DNA from: Streptomyces griseus
GTDB lineage: Bacteria; Actinomycetota; Actinomycetes; Streptomycetales; Streptomycetaceae
Direction: 5' to 3'
DNA: 64,000 bases
Assembly: GCF_001715295.1 (NCBI RefSeq)
Contig: NZ_MDKB01000003.1
Location: forward strand, 637,954-701,953
Numbering within the stretch: position 1 is the first letter of the stretch; each line of letters starts with the position of its first letter. This document shows positions 25,352 to 33,778 of this stretch, in pieces. The position numbers and the translations under genes were made by a program. The notes beneath the pieces are model-generated. The model was not told the origin of the DNA and ran no database searches. It was given only the letters and a program-made list of their open reading frames with translations.

Positions 25352-26614
25352 GTGATCCCGACCAATCGCACCGTGGTCGTCACCGGTATCGGCGCAACCA
25401 CTCCGCTGGGTGGCGACTCCGCATCGACCTGGGAAGGTCTGATGGCCGGCCGCTCCGGCGTCAAGCCTCTCGAGGGCGAACGTTTCGCCGAACTGCCCGT
25501 CCGGATCGCCGCCCTCGCGGCCGTCGACCCCGGCGAGGTACTGCCCCGTCCCCTCGCCCGCAAGCTGGACCGTTCGGCGCAGTTCGCGCTGATCGCGGCC
25601 CGTGAGGCGTGGGCCGACGCGGGCTTCACCGGCAAGGCCGGTGAGGACGAGAAGATCCAACCCGAGCGTCTGGGCTCGGTCATCGCCTCCGGCATCGGCG
25701 GCGTGATCACCCTGCTCGACCAGTACGACGTGCTGAAGGAGAAGGGCGTACGCCGCGTCTCCCCGCACACCGTTCCCATGCTCATGCCCAACGGCCCGGC
25801 GGCCAACGTCGGCCTGGAGGTCAACGCCCAGGCGGGTGTCCACACCCCCGTCTCGGCCTGCGCCTCGGGCGCGGAGGCCATCGGGTACGCCGTCGAGATG
25901 ATCCGCACCGGCCGTGCCGACGTCGTCGTCGCCGGTGGCACCGAGGCGGCCATCCACCCGCTGCCCATCGCCGCGTTCGCCAACATGATGGCGATGTCCA
26001 AGAGCAACGAGGAGCCCGAGAAGGCCTCGCGTCCGTACGACACCGCCCGTGACGGCTTCGTCCTCGGTGAGGGGGCCGGCGTCGTCATCCTGGAGTCCGC
26101 GGAGCACGCGGCCGCCCGTGGCGCCAGGGTCTACTGCGAGGTGCTCGGCCAGGGGCTGTCCGCGGACGCCCACCACATCGCGCAGCCCGAGCCCACCGGG
26201 CGCGGGATCGCCGCCGCCATGCAGAACCTGCTGGACTCCACGGACCTCAAGCCGTCGGAGGTCGTGCACCTGAACGCGCACGCCACCTCCACCCCCCAGG
26301 GTGACGTGGCGGAGATCAAGGCACTGCGCGCGGTGCTCGGCGACGACCTCGACCACGTCGCCATCTCGGCCACGAAGTCGATGACGGGTCACCTGCTGGG
26401 CGGTGCGGGCGGTATCGAGACCGTGGCGACGGTGCTGGCGCTGTACAACCGGATGGCGCCGCCCACCATCAACGTCGACGAGCTCGACGACGCGGTGGAC
26501 GCCGACGTCGTGCGCGGCGAGCCCCGTCCGCTGCCGGAGGGCCCGATCGCCGCGATCAACAACTCGTTCGGCTTCGGCGGCCACAACGTCGTGCTGGCGT
26601 TCCGGTCCGTCTGA
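25352..26614 (+). CDS. fabF: 3-oxoacyl-ACP synthase II
   Basis: The product is 420 aa; GTG 25352 begins (M)IPTNRTVVVTGIGATTPLGG and has GGAGAAG upstream, matching the known Streptomyces FabF start. It elongates acyl-ACP by decarboxylative condensation with malonyl-ACP. The active-site Cys lies in TPVSACASGAEAIGYAV (near 169), histidines in VVHLNAHATSTPQGD (near 305) and KSMTGHLLGGAGGIE (near 345), and the glycine-rich loop is NNSFGFGGHNV near the C-terminus. It is the last gene of the operon, followed by a terminator. Confidence 0.98.
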   Translation: MIPTNRTVVVTGIGATTPLGGDSASTWEGLMAGRSGVKPLEGERFAELPVRIAALAAVDPGEVLPRPLARKLDRSAQFALIAAREAWADAGFTGKAGEDEKIQPERLGSVIASGIGGVITLLDQYDVLKEKGVRRVSPHTVPMLMPNGPAANVGLEVNAQAGVHTPVSACASGAEAIGYAVEMIRTGRADVVVAGGTEAAIHPLPIAAFANMMAMSKSNEEPEKASRPYDTARDGFVLGEGAGVVILESAEHAAARGARVYCEVLGQGLSADAHHIAQPEPTGRGIAAAMQNLLDSTDLKPSEVVHLNAHATSTPQGDVAEIKALRAVLGDDLDHVAISATKSMTGHLLGGAGGIETVATVLALYNRMAPPTINVDELDDAVDADVVRGEPRPLPEGPIAAINNSFGFGGHNVVLAFRSV

Positions 26615-26637
26615 TCCGCACGTCCCGGACGTACCGG

Positions 26638-26667
26638 AGGCCCGCTTCCCGATCGGGAGGCGGGCCT
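26638..26667 (+). terminator. fab operon terminator
   Basis: AGGCCCGC (26638-26645) pairs with GCGGGCCT (26660-26667), with an additional inner CCCGATCGGG dyad and a short T run after it. It lies 23 bases after the fabF stop and may be bidirectional with the convergent DUF3145 gene. Confidence 0.8.
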
Positions 26668-26697
26668 TTCGCACGGCCGTGCCGGGCACGGCCCGGT

Positions 26698-27192
26698 TCA
26701 CACCACCTGGTGGAGCCACCGCACGGGGGCGCCCTCGCCGGCGTGGCGGAAGGACTCCAGTTCGTCGTCCCAGGGCTTGCCCAGGAGCTTGGCGATCTCC
26801 GCCTCCAGGTCCGTCTCCCCCTGTGCGGAGCGCGCCAGCGCGGCCCGCAGCCGGTCCTCGGGGACCAGGATGTCGCCGTGCATGCCCGTGACGGCGTGGA
26901 AGATGCCGAGGCCGGGCGTGGAGCTGTAACGCTCGCCCTCCGCCTGGGGGCAGGGTTCGGCCGTCACCTCGAAGCGCAGCATGTCCCAGCCGCGGAGCGC
27001 CGAGGCCAGCTCGGAGGCCGTGCCCGCACGGCCCTTCCAGGAGAATTCGGACCGCCAGGTGCCGGGTGCGGCCGGCTGTCTGATCCAGTCGAGCTGGACC
27101 CGCACACCGAGCACACCCCCCACCGCCCACTCGACGTGCGGGCAGAGCGCGCGCGGTGCGGAGTGAACGTACAGGACTCCACGTGTCGTCAC
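26698..27192 (-). CDS. DUF3145 protein
   Basis: The product is 164 aa; GTG 27192 has GGAGG five bases upstream. The sequence (MTTRGVLYVHSAPRALCPHVEWAVGGVLG, GTWRSEFSWKGRAGTASELASALRGW, FEVTAEP, YSSTPGLGIFHAVTGMHGDILV, GKPWDDELESFRHAGEGAPVRWLHQVV) is the conserved actinobacterial DUF3145 family. Function is unknown; no membrane segment or catalytic motif is evident. Its position after the fab operon is conserved in S. coelicolor as I recall. Confidence 0.93.
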   Translation of the reverse strand: MTTRGVLYVHSAPRALCPHVEWAVGGVLGVRVQLDWIRQPAAPGTWRSEFSWKGRAGTASELASALRGWDMLRFEVTAEPCPQAEGERYSSTPGLGIFHAVTGMHGDILVPEDRLRAALARSAQGETDLEAEIAKLLGKPWDDELESFRHAGEGAPVRWLHQVV

Positions 27193-27554
27193 CGGGACCT
27201 CCAGTGTGGGACGAGGTTCGCCTTCCCCAGCGGCCTCGCGCCCGTCTCGCCTCGTTCCGGTCGCATCCCGAGGTTGTCATCAGTAAACAGCATCGGGAGT
27301 GAATCTCCTGAAAAAGGACAGTATGTGACGAGAGGTAACTTACCGGAACCCTTCTGGATGCGCGGGCCGGACAGTTCGCCACTGGGTCGACGGGGAAAAG
27401 CTACCGTGCGCCGGGGCCGGGTGTGTGACGTACCGTCGGTCCCGGGCCTTTGATTCGCTCATCATTCACCCGCCAGGGAGCACGGGCCCGCCACCTGGGG
27501 GTGCCGGGGTGTGCCGGAGGCACCATCACCTGGGCGACCGGAGGGGAGACCCGC
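27193..27554. other. Divergent intergenic region before the GDSL lipoprotein gene
   Basis: About 360 bases. The part 27275-27345 is clearly AT-richer than its surroundings (TCATCAGTAAACAGCATC, CTGAAAAAGGACAGTATG) and is the likely promoter zone. An AAAAAGGA followed by ATG-TGA gives only a one-codon frame. I see no RNA gene or strong hairpin. Confidence 0.35.
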
Positions 27555-28469
27555 ATGCCTGAGCGTGCGTCACGCCGTCGTATCCGCAGCGCCGCCGTGG
27601 CGTCCGGCGCGGCGGCGCTCGTCGGCGCGGCCGCGCTGGCCGGCTGCACCGCCGGCCCGGACGGGGCCGGGCGGAGCACGCCCGCGCCGCGGAGCCCGTC
27701 ACCCTCCGCGACCCCTCTGTGGAACGTGCGCCCGGCCTCGCTCGCCGCCGTCGGGGACTCGATCACCACGGGCTTCGACGCCTGCTCGGTGCTGACCGAC
27801 TGCCCCGAGGTGTCGTGGGCGACGGGCACCGACGGTGCGGTCCGGAGTCTCGCGGTGCGCCTCCTCGGGGCGGCGCGGGCGGCTTCGCACAGCTCGAACC
27901 ACGCCGTGGCGGGCGCCCGGATCGCCCAGCTGCCGGAGCAGATGGCCCTCGCCGCGAAGGAGCGGCCCGAACTGGTCACGGTGATGATCGGCGCGAACGA
28001 CGCCTGCCGGGACTCGGTGCGGCTCATGACCCCGGTGGCGGATTTCCGGGCCTCCTTCGAGGCGTCGCTGCGGCAGTTGCGCGGTACGGCTCCGAAGGCC
28101 CAGGTGTACGTGTCGAGCGTGCCGGACCTGAAACGTCTCTGGTCGACGGGGCGCGTGAACCCGATGGGCAAGCAGATCTGGAAGCTGGGGATCTGCCGGT
28201 CGATGCTCCAGGACGCGGACGACATGGGTGAGGCGGCCACGGCCCGGCGGGAGGCGGTGCAGGAGCGGGTCGTCGCGTACAACGGCGTGCTCAGGGACGT
28301 CTGCGCGAAGGACGCGCGGTGCAGGTACGACGGCGGGGCGGTGTTCGACTACCGGTTCACGGGCGAGCAGCTCAGCCCCTGGGACTGGTTCCATCCCGGC
28401 CGCGACGGCCAGGCCAGGCTGGCGGAGATCGCTTACCGCAAGGTCACGGCGGCCGGTCCACCGGCGTAA
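27555..28469 (+). CDS. SGNH/GDSL hydrolase lipoprotein
   Basis: The product is 304 aa; ATG 27555 has GGAGGGGAGA upstream. The N-terminus MPERASRRRIRSAAVASGAA..AAALAGC is a lipoprotein signal with an AxAGC-type box (Cys 31), followed by a Pro/Ser-rich linker. The SGNH blocks are present: AAVGDSITTGFDAC (Ser near 68), the Gly of block II in AVAGARI, VMIGANDAC (Asn, block III) and DWFHPGRDGQARLAE (Asp and His, block V). It is an esterase or lipase anchored on the outer face of the membrane; the substrate is unknown. Confidence 0.9.
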   Translation: MPERASRRRIRSAAVASGAAALVGAAALAGCTAGPDGAGRSTPAPRSPSPSATPLWNVRPASLAAVGDSITTGFDACSVLTDCPEVSWATGTDGAVRSLAVRLLGAARAASHSSNHAVAGARIAQLPEQMALAAKERPELVTVMIGANDACRDSVRLMTPVADFRASFEASLRQLRGTAPKAQVYVSSVPDLKRLWSTGRVNPMGKQIWKLGICRSMLQDADDMGEAATARREAVQERVVAYNGVLRDVCAKDARCRYDGGAVFDYRFTGEQLSPWDWFHPGRDGQARLAEIAYRKVTAAGPPA

Positions 28470-28480
28470 AGTTGCCGATC

Positions 28481-29473
28481 ATGAAGACGGGTGCGGCGGT
28501 ACACGGCGAAGACTTCTCCACGCTCACGGACGGCGCCCCCGTCCGGCGCTGGACCTTGGAGCGGGACGGCACGCGGGTGCGCGTGCTGACGTACGGCGCC
28601 GTGGTGCAGTCCGTCGAGGTGCCCGGCCGGGACGGCACACGGACCGGGGTGGCGCTCGGGCTGCCGGACGCGGTGGCCTACGAGAAGAGCGTGGGCCCGT
28701 ACCTCGGTGCCGTGGTCGGGCGGTACGCGAACCGGATCGGGGGCGCCTCGTTCGTCCTCGACGGGCACACGCACCGGGTGACACCCAACGAGGGCCGCAA
28801 CCACCTCCACGGCGGGGCGCGCGGCTTCGACCGGCGGGTGTGGGACGCCGAGGAGGTGCCGGACGGTGTGCGGCTCTCCCTGGTCGCGGAGGACGGCGAG
28901 GAGGGCTACCCGGGGCGGCTGGCGGTCTCGGTGACGTACACCCTGGACGAGGGCGGGGCGCTGCGGATCGCCTACCGGGCGACGACGGACGCGCCGACGG
29001 TCGTGAACCTGACGAACCACACCTACTGGAATCTCGCCGGGGCGGGCAGCGGGAGGGCGCTCGGGCACGAGCTGCGGCTCGCGGCCGGCCGGATCACACC
29101 GGCGGACGCGGAGTCCGTCCCGACGGGTGCGTTGGCGCCGGTGGACGGCACCCGCTTCGACTTCCGGCTGCCGAAGCCGGTGGGCGCCGGGTACGACACC
29201 AACTACGTGCTCGACGGGACCGGCGGGGAGCCGGTCGCCGAGCTGTACGACCCCGCGTCGGGGCGGCTGCTGACCGTGCGCACGACGGAGCCGGGGATGC
29301 AGCTCTACACGGCCGATCACCTGGACGGGCAGCCCTTCCCGCCGTGTGCCGGGATCGCCCTGGAGACCCAGCACTTCCCCGACTCCCCGAACCGGCCGGA
29401 GTTCCCGTCCACCGTCCTGCGGCCGGGCGAGGAGTTCACGTCCACGACGGTGTACGGCTTCTCGGTGCGCTGA
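28481..29473 (+). CDS. galM: Aldose 1-epimerase (cytoplasmic copy)
   Basis: The product is 330 aa from ATG 28481. GalM interconverts alpha and beta anomers of galactose, glucose or arabinose. It has TYGAVVQSVEVPGRDG, GRYANRIGGASFVLDG, HLHGGARGFDRRVWD with catalytic His near 105, NLTNHTYWNLAGAG with the second His near 178, YDTNYVL and the C-terminal catalytic Glu in GIALETQHFPDSPNRPEF. There is no signal peptide. It starts 11 bases after the GDSL gene. A Tat-type exported paralogue lies at 37819. Confidence 0.95.
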   Translation: MKTGAAVHGEDFSTLTDGAPVRRWTLERDGTRVRVLTYGAVVQSVEVPGRDGTRTGVALGLPDAVAYEKSVGPYLGAVVGRYANRIGGASFVLDGHTHRVTPNEGRNHLHGGARGFDRRVWDAEEVPDGVRLSLVAEDGEEGYPGRLAVSVTYTLDEGGALRIAYRATTDAPTVVNLTNHTYWNLAGAGSGRALGHELRLAAGRITPADAESVPTGALAPVDGTRFDFRLPKPVGAGYDTNYVLDGTGGEPVAELYDPASGRLLTVRTTEPGMQLYTADHLDGQPFPPCAGIALETQHFPDSPNRPEFPSTVLRPGEEFTSTTVYGFSVR

Positions 29474-29486
29474 CCGCCGACGTCCG

Positions 29487-29519
29487 GGGACGGCCCGCCG
29501 GGTGCCCGGGGGCCGTCCC
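29487..29519. terminator. Bidirectional terminator
   Basis: A perfect 10-bp stem: GGGACGGCCC (29487-29496) pairs with GGGCCGTCCC (29510-29519) between the converging galM and EI24 genes. Confidence 0.8.
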
Positions 29520-30302
29520 TCAGCTCTTGTCCAGGGTGTAGGGCGCCGGGGCGTCCTCGTCCTGCGGGGATGCGGTGAGGTCGCGGGCGAGCAGGGTGGC
29601 CCCGGCGACGGCGCCCGGCATCAGGAACACGGCGACGAGGGGGACGAGGAAGGCGAGGGCGAGCGGGACGCCGAAGCCGAGGACCGCCGCCCGGCGTCCG
29701 CGCAGCAGCGCGAGCCGCTCCTTGAGGGCCACGCCCCGCCGCTGCAGGGCGACCGCCGTGAGTTCCTCGCAGAGGAAGTAGCCGGAGACGCAGAAGCCGA
29801 GCGCGGGAACGACGGTCTGGCCGATGACGGGCACGAATCCGAGGGCGAAGAGGAGCACGCCGTACAGCGCGACGCGCACCAGGATGCGGACGGAGTCGCG
29901 GGCCGAGATCCACAGTTCCCGCCAGAGCGGCAGCCCCGATTCCGGAACCTCGCCGCCCTCGCTGCGGTCGACCTCCTCCGAGAGGGACTCGTAGAAGGGC
30001 TGGCCGACCAGCAGGGTCACGGCGGTGAAGGTGATCACCGCGAGGAACAGGCCGAGGACGAAGACGAGGACCACCAGGGTGTTGCGCAGGAGCGCCGCCC
30101 AGGGCGAGGACCAGTCGTCGGCGAACGGCGTGGCCCAGGCGACGAAGTCGTCCGCGCCGTAACCGAGTCCGACCAGCGCGCCCACGTACAGGACGAGGGT
30201 GATGAGGCCCGGCAGCAGGCCGAATCCGAACCACCGGCCGTGTCCGAGGACCCAGCGCTGCCCCTTGACCAAGTAACCGAAACCCGCCCCGAGATCACTC
30301 AT
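29520..30302 (-). CDS. EI24/CysZ-like integral membrane protein
   Basis: The product is 260 aa from ATG 30302 (MSDLGAGFGYLVKGQRWVLGHGRWF). It has about four to six hydrophobic helices: GFGLLPGLITLVLYVGALVGLGY, LLRNTLVVLVFVLGLFLAVITF, YGVLLFALGFVPVIGQTVVPALGFCVSGYFLCEE and a final VPLALAFLVPLVAVFLMPGAVAGATLL. The PVIGQT region and FYESLSEEVDR loop are characteristic of EI24/CysZ proteins. CysZ is a sulphate channel in proteobacteria; transport of sulphate here is possible but untested. Confidence 0.88.
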   Translation of the reverse strand: MSDLGAGFGYLVKGQRWVLGHGRWFGFGLLPGLITLVLYVGALVGLGYGADDFVAWATPFADDWSSPWAALLRNTLVVLVFVLGLFLAVITFTAVTLLVGQPFYESLSEEVDRSEGGEVPESGLPLWRELWISARDSVRILVRVALYGVLLFALGFVPVIGQTVVPALGFCVSGYFLCEELTAVALQRRGVALKERLALLRGRRAAVLGFGVPLALAFLVPLVAVFLMPGAVAGATLLARDLTASPQDEDAPAPYTLDKS

Positions 30303-30371
30303 GCGCGTCAGCGTACTTGCGTGAACCATTGACACGTCCCCCGGCCCGTCATTACCGTCACGCCAGCATTT

Positions 30372-30396
30372 CGAACGTGTGACGAAATACCGAACA
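30372..30396 (+). promoter_or_regulatory. Sugar-cluster operator, copy 1
   Basis: CGAAC, six variable bases, then CGAAATACCGAACA. The same pattern with identical spacing occurs at 32627-32651, before another gene of the cluster. It is 19 bases before the GTG of the dehydratase gene. It overlaps an imperfect dyad ATTTCG...CGAAAT. No regulator gene is present in the cluster. Confidence 0.65.
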
Positions 30397-30414
30397 CCCA
30401 GAGAGGCAACACCC

Positions 30415-31569
30415 GTGCGTATCACCGGAATCAGCACGCATGTCGTGGGCACCCCGTGGCGCAACCTCACCTATGTCCAGGTACACACCGACGAGGGTCT
30501 CACCGGGGTCGGCGAGACGCGGATGCTCGGGCGCACGGACGCGCTGGTCGGCTATCTGCGGGAGGCGTCCGCCAACCACATCACCGGCTCCGACCCGTTC
30601 GCGGTGGAGGACCTGGTGCGCCGGATGAAGTACGGCGACTACGGGCGGGCCGGCGAGATCGTGATGTCCGGCATCGCCGTCGTGGAGATGGCCTGCTGGG
30701 ACATCAAGGGCAAGGCCCTCGGGGTGCCCGTCTGGCAGCTGCTCGGCGGGAAGGTCACCGACCGGGTCAAGGCGTACGCCAACGGCTGGTACACCACCGA
30801 GCGCACCCCGGAGGCCTACCACAAGGCGGCCCAGGGGGTCGTGGCGCGCGGCTACCGGGCGCTGAAGATCGACCCCTTCGGGACGGGCCACTTCGAGCTG
30901 GGCCAGGAGGAGACGCGGTACGCGGTCTCCCTCATCGAGGCCGTGCGGGACGCCATCGGCCCCGACACCGAGCTGATGCTGGAGATGCACGGGCGGTTCA
31001 GCCCCTCCACGGCGGTGCGGATCGCCCGCGAGATGGCGCCGTTCGCGCCGGCGTGGCTGGAGGAGCCGGTACCGCCGGAGAACCTCAAGGCGCTCGCCAA
31101 GGTCGCGGGGAAGGTCGATATGCCGATCGCCACGGGTGAGCGCATCCACGACCGGATCGAGTTCCGCGAGCTCTTCGAGTCGCAGGCCGCCGACATCATC
31201 CAGCCGGACCTCGGCCACATCGGCGGCATCCTGGAGACCCGCAAGCTCGCCGCGACCGCCGAGACCCACTACACCCTGGTCGCCCCGCACAACGTGGGCG
31301 GTTCGGTGCTGACGGCGGCCAGCCTCCAGCTCGCGGGGTGCACGCCGAACTTCAAGATCCTCGAACACTTCAACGACTTCGCGGACGCCGACATCAAGAA
31401 GGTCGTCAAGGGCGCACCGCAGGTCGATCCGGCCACCGGCTGCTTCGAGCTCTCCCACGCTCCCGGGCTGGGTGTGGAGCTGGACGTGGAGGCCGCGGCG
31501 GAGTTCCCGCAGCAGCAGGCGCGGTTCGACCTGTGGGCGGACGGCTGGGAGAAGAGGCAGCCCAAGTGA
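30415..31569 (+). CDS. Enolase-superfamily sugar-acid dehydratase (mandelate racemase/galactonate dehydratase type)
   Basis: The product is 384 aa; GTG 30415 has GAGAGG ten bases upstream. The capping domain is at residues 1-115. Barrel motifs are RALKIDPFGTG (Lys near 155), TELMLEMHGRFSPSTAV with Glu and His near 190, WLEEPVPPEN (Glu near 218), IATGERIHDR (Glu near 244), IIQPDLGHIGGI (Asp near 266) and VAPHNVGGSVL (His near 294). Three carboxylate metal ligands plus paired histidines resemble D-galactonate dehydratase rather than Lys/Lys epimerases. It probably dehydrates an aldonic acid to the 2-keto-3-deoxy form. It overlaps the next gene by four bases. Confidence 0.85.
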   Translation: MRITGISTHVVGTPWRNLTYVQVHTDEGLTGVGETRMLGRTDALVGYLREASANHITGSDPFAVEDLVRRMKYGDYGRAGEIVMSGIAVVEMACWDIKGKALGVPVWQLLGGKVTDRVKAYANGWYTTERTPEAYHKAAQGVVARGYRALKIDPFGTGHFELGQEETRYAVSLIEAVRDAIGPDTELMLEMHGRFSPSTAVRIAREMAPFAPAWLEEPVPPENLKALAKVAGKVDMPIATGERIHDRIEFRELFESQAADIIQPDLGHIGGILETRKLAATAETHYTLVAPHNVGGSVLTAASLQLAGCTPNFKILEHFNDFADADIKKVVKGAPQVDPATGCFELSHAPGLGVELDVEAAAEFPQQQARFDLWADGWEKRQPK

Positions 31570-32585
31570 GCACGCTCTCGCGTTCGCTGGTGGTCGAGCG
31601 CCCCGGCAGCCACCGGCTGTCCGAGGGGGCCGTCCCGGAGCCGGGTCCCGGGGAGGTCCGGGTGCGGGTCGCCGCGGCCGGGATCTGCATGAGCGACCGC
31701 GAGGTGTACGACGGCCACCGCGACGCGGCCTACGTGCGGTATCCCGTGGTCCCCGGCCACGAGTGGTCGGGAACCGTCGACGCCGTGGGCGAGGGCGTCG
31801 ACCCCGCGCTCACCGGCCGGCGCACGGTCGCCGAGGGCTTCCGCGCCTGCGGGTCCTGCGAGCGGTGCCGGTGCGGGGAGACGTCCCTGTGCACGGCGGG
31901 TTACGCGGAGACGGGGTTCACCCGGCCCGGCGCGTTCGCCGACCACGTGGTGGTGCCGGCCCGGCTGCTGCACCCGCTGCCCGACGACGCGGACCTGCGG
32001 GCCGCCGCCCTGCTGGAGCCCGCCGCGGTGGTCGCGGCGGCGGTACGGGCCGGGGCGCCCGAGCCGGGTGAGCGGATCGCCGTGGTCGGGGCGGGGACAC
32101 TCGGACTGCTCGCGGTGCAGCTGCTGGCGGCCGTGTCGCCGGCGGAGCTCACCGTGGTCGACCCGCGCGGGACGCGGGCCTCCCAGGCGCTGGGCTTCGG
32201 GGCGGACGAGGCCCTGAGCCCCGGCGAGGCGCGGGAGGCTCGGGGCCGTTACGACCTCGTCGTGGAGACCGCGGGCGCCCCCACCACCGCGGCCGACGCC
32301 TGCCTGCTGGCACGGCGCGGCGGCCGCGTCGTCCTCACCGGGATGTTCACGCCGGGCGCGGTGGGCATCGACCCCGTGCACCTGTCCCTGAACCAGCTCA
32401 CGGTGCGCAGTGTCTTCGGTGCGCCCTCGGCGGCCTGGTCGTACGCGGTACGGGCGTTCTCGGCCGGGCTGCTCGACCCGGCCCCGCTGATCACCCACGA
32501 GTTCCCGCTGGAGCGGTTCTCCGAGGCCGTGGCGCTGGTCGGCGCCGGAGGTCCGGAGACCGGGAAGGTGCTGCTGCGCCCGTGA
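31566..32585 (+). CDS. Zinc-dependent alcohol/polyol dehydrogenase (MDR)
   Basis: The product is 339 aa; GTG 31566 overlaps the previous stop (GTGA). It is a medium-chain dehydrogenase: catalytic zinc ligands in AAGICMSDREVYDG (Cys near 38) and VVPGHEWSG (His-Glu near 62). The structural-zinc cluster is RACGSCERCRCGETSLC. The nucleotide fold is ERIAVVGAGTLGLLAVQLL near 165. It probably oxidises a sugar or polyol with NAD(P). With the dehydratase it fits an oxidative sugar pathway (sugar, lactone or aldonate, 2-keto-3-deoxyaldonate). The substrate is not determined. Confidence 0.9.
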   Translation: MSTLSRSLVVERPGSHRLSEGAVPEPGPGEVRVRVAAAGICMSDREVYDGHRDAAYVRYPVVPGHEWSGTVDAVGEGVDPALTGRRTVAEGFRACGSCERCRCGETSLCTAGYAETGFTRPGAFADHVVVPARLLHPLPDDADLRAAALLEPAAVVAAAVRAGAPEPGERIAVVGAGTLGLLAVQLLAAVSPAELTVVDPRGTRASQALGFGADEALSPGEAREARGRYDLVVETAGAPTTAADACLLARRGGRVVLTGMFTPGAVGIDPVHLSLNQLTVRSVFGAPSAAWSYAVRAFSAGLLDPAPLITHEFPLERFSEAVALVGAGGPETGKVLLRP

Positions 32586-32626
32586 CGGGTACGCCCCGCC
32601 TCCGCACCGACGCGTACCCAAAGATC

Positions 32627-32651
32627 CGAACTCAGTCCGAAATACCGAACA
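32627..32651 (+). promoter_or_regulatory. Sugar-cluster operator, copy 2
   Basis: CGAAC-N6-CGAAATACCGAACA, identical in the 19 defined bases to 30372-30396 with the same spacing, 13 bases before the GTG of the next gene. It suggests a second operator-controlled promoter inside the cluster. Confidence 0.65.
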
Positions 32652-32664
32652 TGAAGGACCAGTC

Positions 32665-33648
32665 GTGAACGACGTCCCCGCTCCTCCCCCCGGCACCGAC
32701 GGCCTCCGCCGGCCCGGCGACGCCGCGCTCACCGGGCTCGGTCTCGGTCCGGCGCCCCTGCTGCCCTCCGACGCCTCCCCGCACTCCTTCCCCGACGGCG
32801 GGACCTGGCGCACCGAGGTGCCGTCCGTGGAGGGCCCGGAGGCCCTCGGCGTGGTCCTCGAGGAGTCCGCGCGCCTCGACGTACCCGTGCACCGCATCAG
32901 CCAGGGCAGCGGCGTCTGGATGCTCACGGACGCGGAGATCACCGAGATGGTGAAGGGCTGTGCCGAACGGGACATCGAGCTCTGCCTGTTCACCGGGCCG
33001 CGCGGCACCTGGGACACCGGCGCCTCGGTCCGTACGGACTCCGGCGGTGCCGGGCTGCGCGCCCGGGGCCACGACGCCCTGGCCGGCTGCGTCGAGGACG
33101 CCCTGCGCGCCACCGGGCTGGGGGTGAGGTGCCTGCTCGTCGCCGACGAGGGCGTGCTGTGGACCCTGCACCGGCTGCGCGAGCAGGGCGTCCTGCCGGC
33201 GGACACCACCTTCAAGGTCTCGGCGCTCATCGGGCCGGTGAACCCGGCCTCGTACGCCGTGTACGAGCAGCTCGGCGCCGACTCGGTCAACATCCCGTCC
33301 GACCTGACGCTCGCCCAGTTCACGGAGATCCGCCGGGTCTCCCGGGCGCCGATGGACCTCTACATCGAGGCCCCGGACGACCTGGGCGGCTATGTGCGGA
33401 TGTACGAGGTCGCCGAACTGATCCGGCGCGGGGCGCCGCTGTACCTGAAGTTCGGCCTCGCCAGGGCGCCGGGGATCTACCCGTACGGCCGGCACCTGCG
33501 GGACCTGGCGCTGGCCTCCGCGAAGGAGCGGGTGCGGCGCGGCCGGCTCGCCCTGGACCTGCTCGCGCGGCACGGGGCGGACGGCGGCATGGCCCCGCTC
33601 GGCACCCGGCTGCCGGGCCCGCTCAACCGGTTCGCGATCTCGTCATAA
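32665..33648 (+). CDS. Uncharacterised TIM-barrel-like protein of the sugar cluster
   Basis: The product is 327 aa; GTG 32665 is preceded by AAGGACC. I do not recognise a characterised family with certainty. The central sequence alternates helix and strand (VPVHRISQGSGVWMLTDAEITEMV, RDIELCLFTGPRG, GVRCLLVADEGVLWTLHRL, TTFKVSALIGPVNPASYAVYEQLGADSVNIPSDLT, APMDLYIEAPDDLGGYVRMYE). This looks like a TIM barrel reminiscent of U32-peptidase-like folds. EQLGADSVN and LYIEAPDD could contribute an active site at strand ends. It lies between the dehydrogenase and an ABC importer, so a lyase or isomerase acting on the same sugar is plausible but unproven. Confidence 0.6.
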   Translation: MNDVPAPPPGTDGLRRPGDAALTGLGLGPAPLLPSDASPHSFPDGGTWRTEVPSVEGPEALGVVLEESARLDVPVHRISQGSGVWMLTDAEITEMVKGCAERDIELCLFTGPRGTWDTGASVRTDSGGAGLRARGHDALAGCVEDALRATGLGVRCLLVADEGVLWTLHRLREQGVLPADTTFKVSALIGPVNPASYAVYEQLGADSVNIPSDLTLAQFTEIRRVSRAPMDLYIEAPDDLGGYVRMYEVAELIRRGAPLYLKFGLARAPGIYPYGRHLRDLALASAKERVRRGRLALDLLARHGADGGMAPLGTRLPGPLNRFAISS

Positions 33649-33662
33649 CGTTCCGGAAACGT
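33648..33662 (+). promoter_or_regulatory. Near-palindrome before the sugar-binding protein gene
   Basis: ACGTTCCGGAAACGT is a near-perfect dyad (one base off symmetry) at the end of the preceding gene, about 115 bases before the ABC operon start. It is a possible LacI- or other-type operator, but resemblance to the CGAAAT element is only partial. Confidence 0.3.
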
Positions 33663-33778
33663 ACCTCCCAAAAGAAGACACAGCCGCGCACAATCCCACA
33701 CACCTGTTCCTGGCCGGTCCGCCTCCCGCGGTCCGGCACCACCGGGCAGACCCTGACCCCCCATCAAGGATGATGACC

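Noticed and set aside
26981..27453. Plus-strand frame across DUF3145 and its upstream region
   Set aside because: Shadow of DUF3145, which has family signatures on the minus strand and a good ribosome site.
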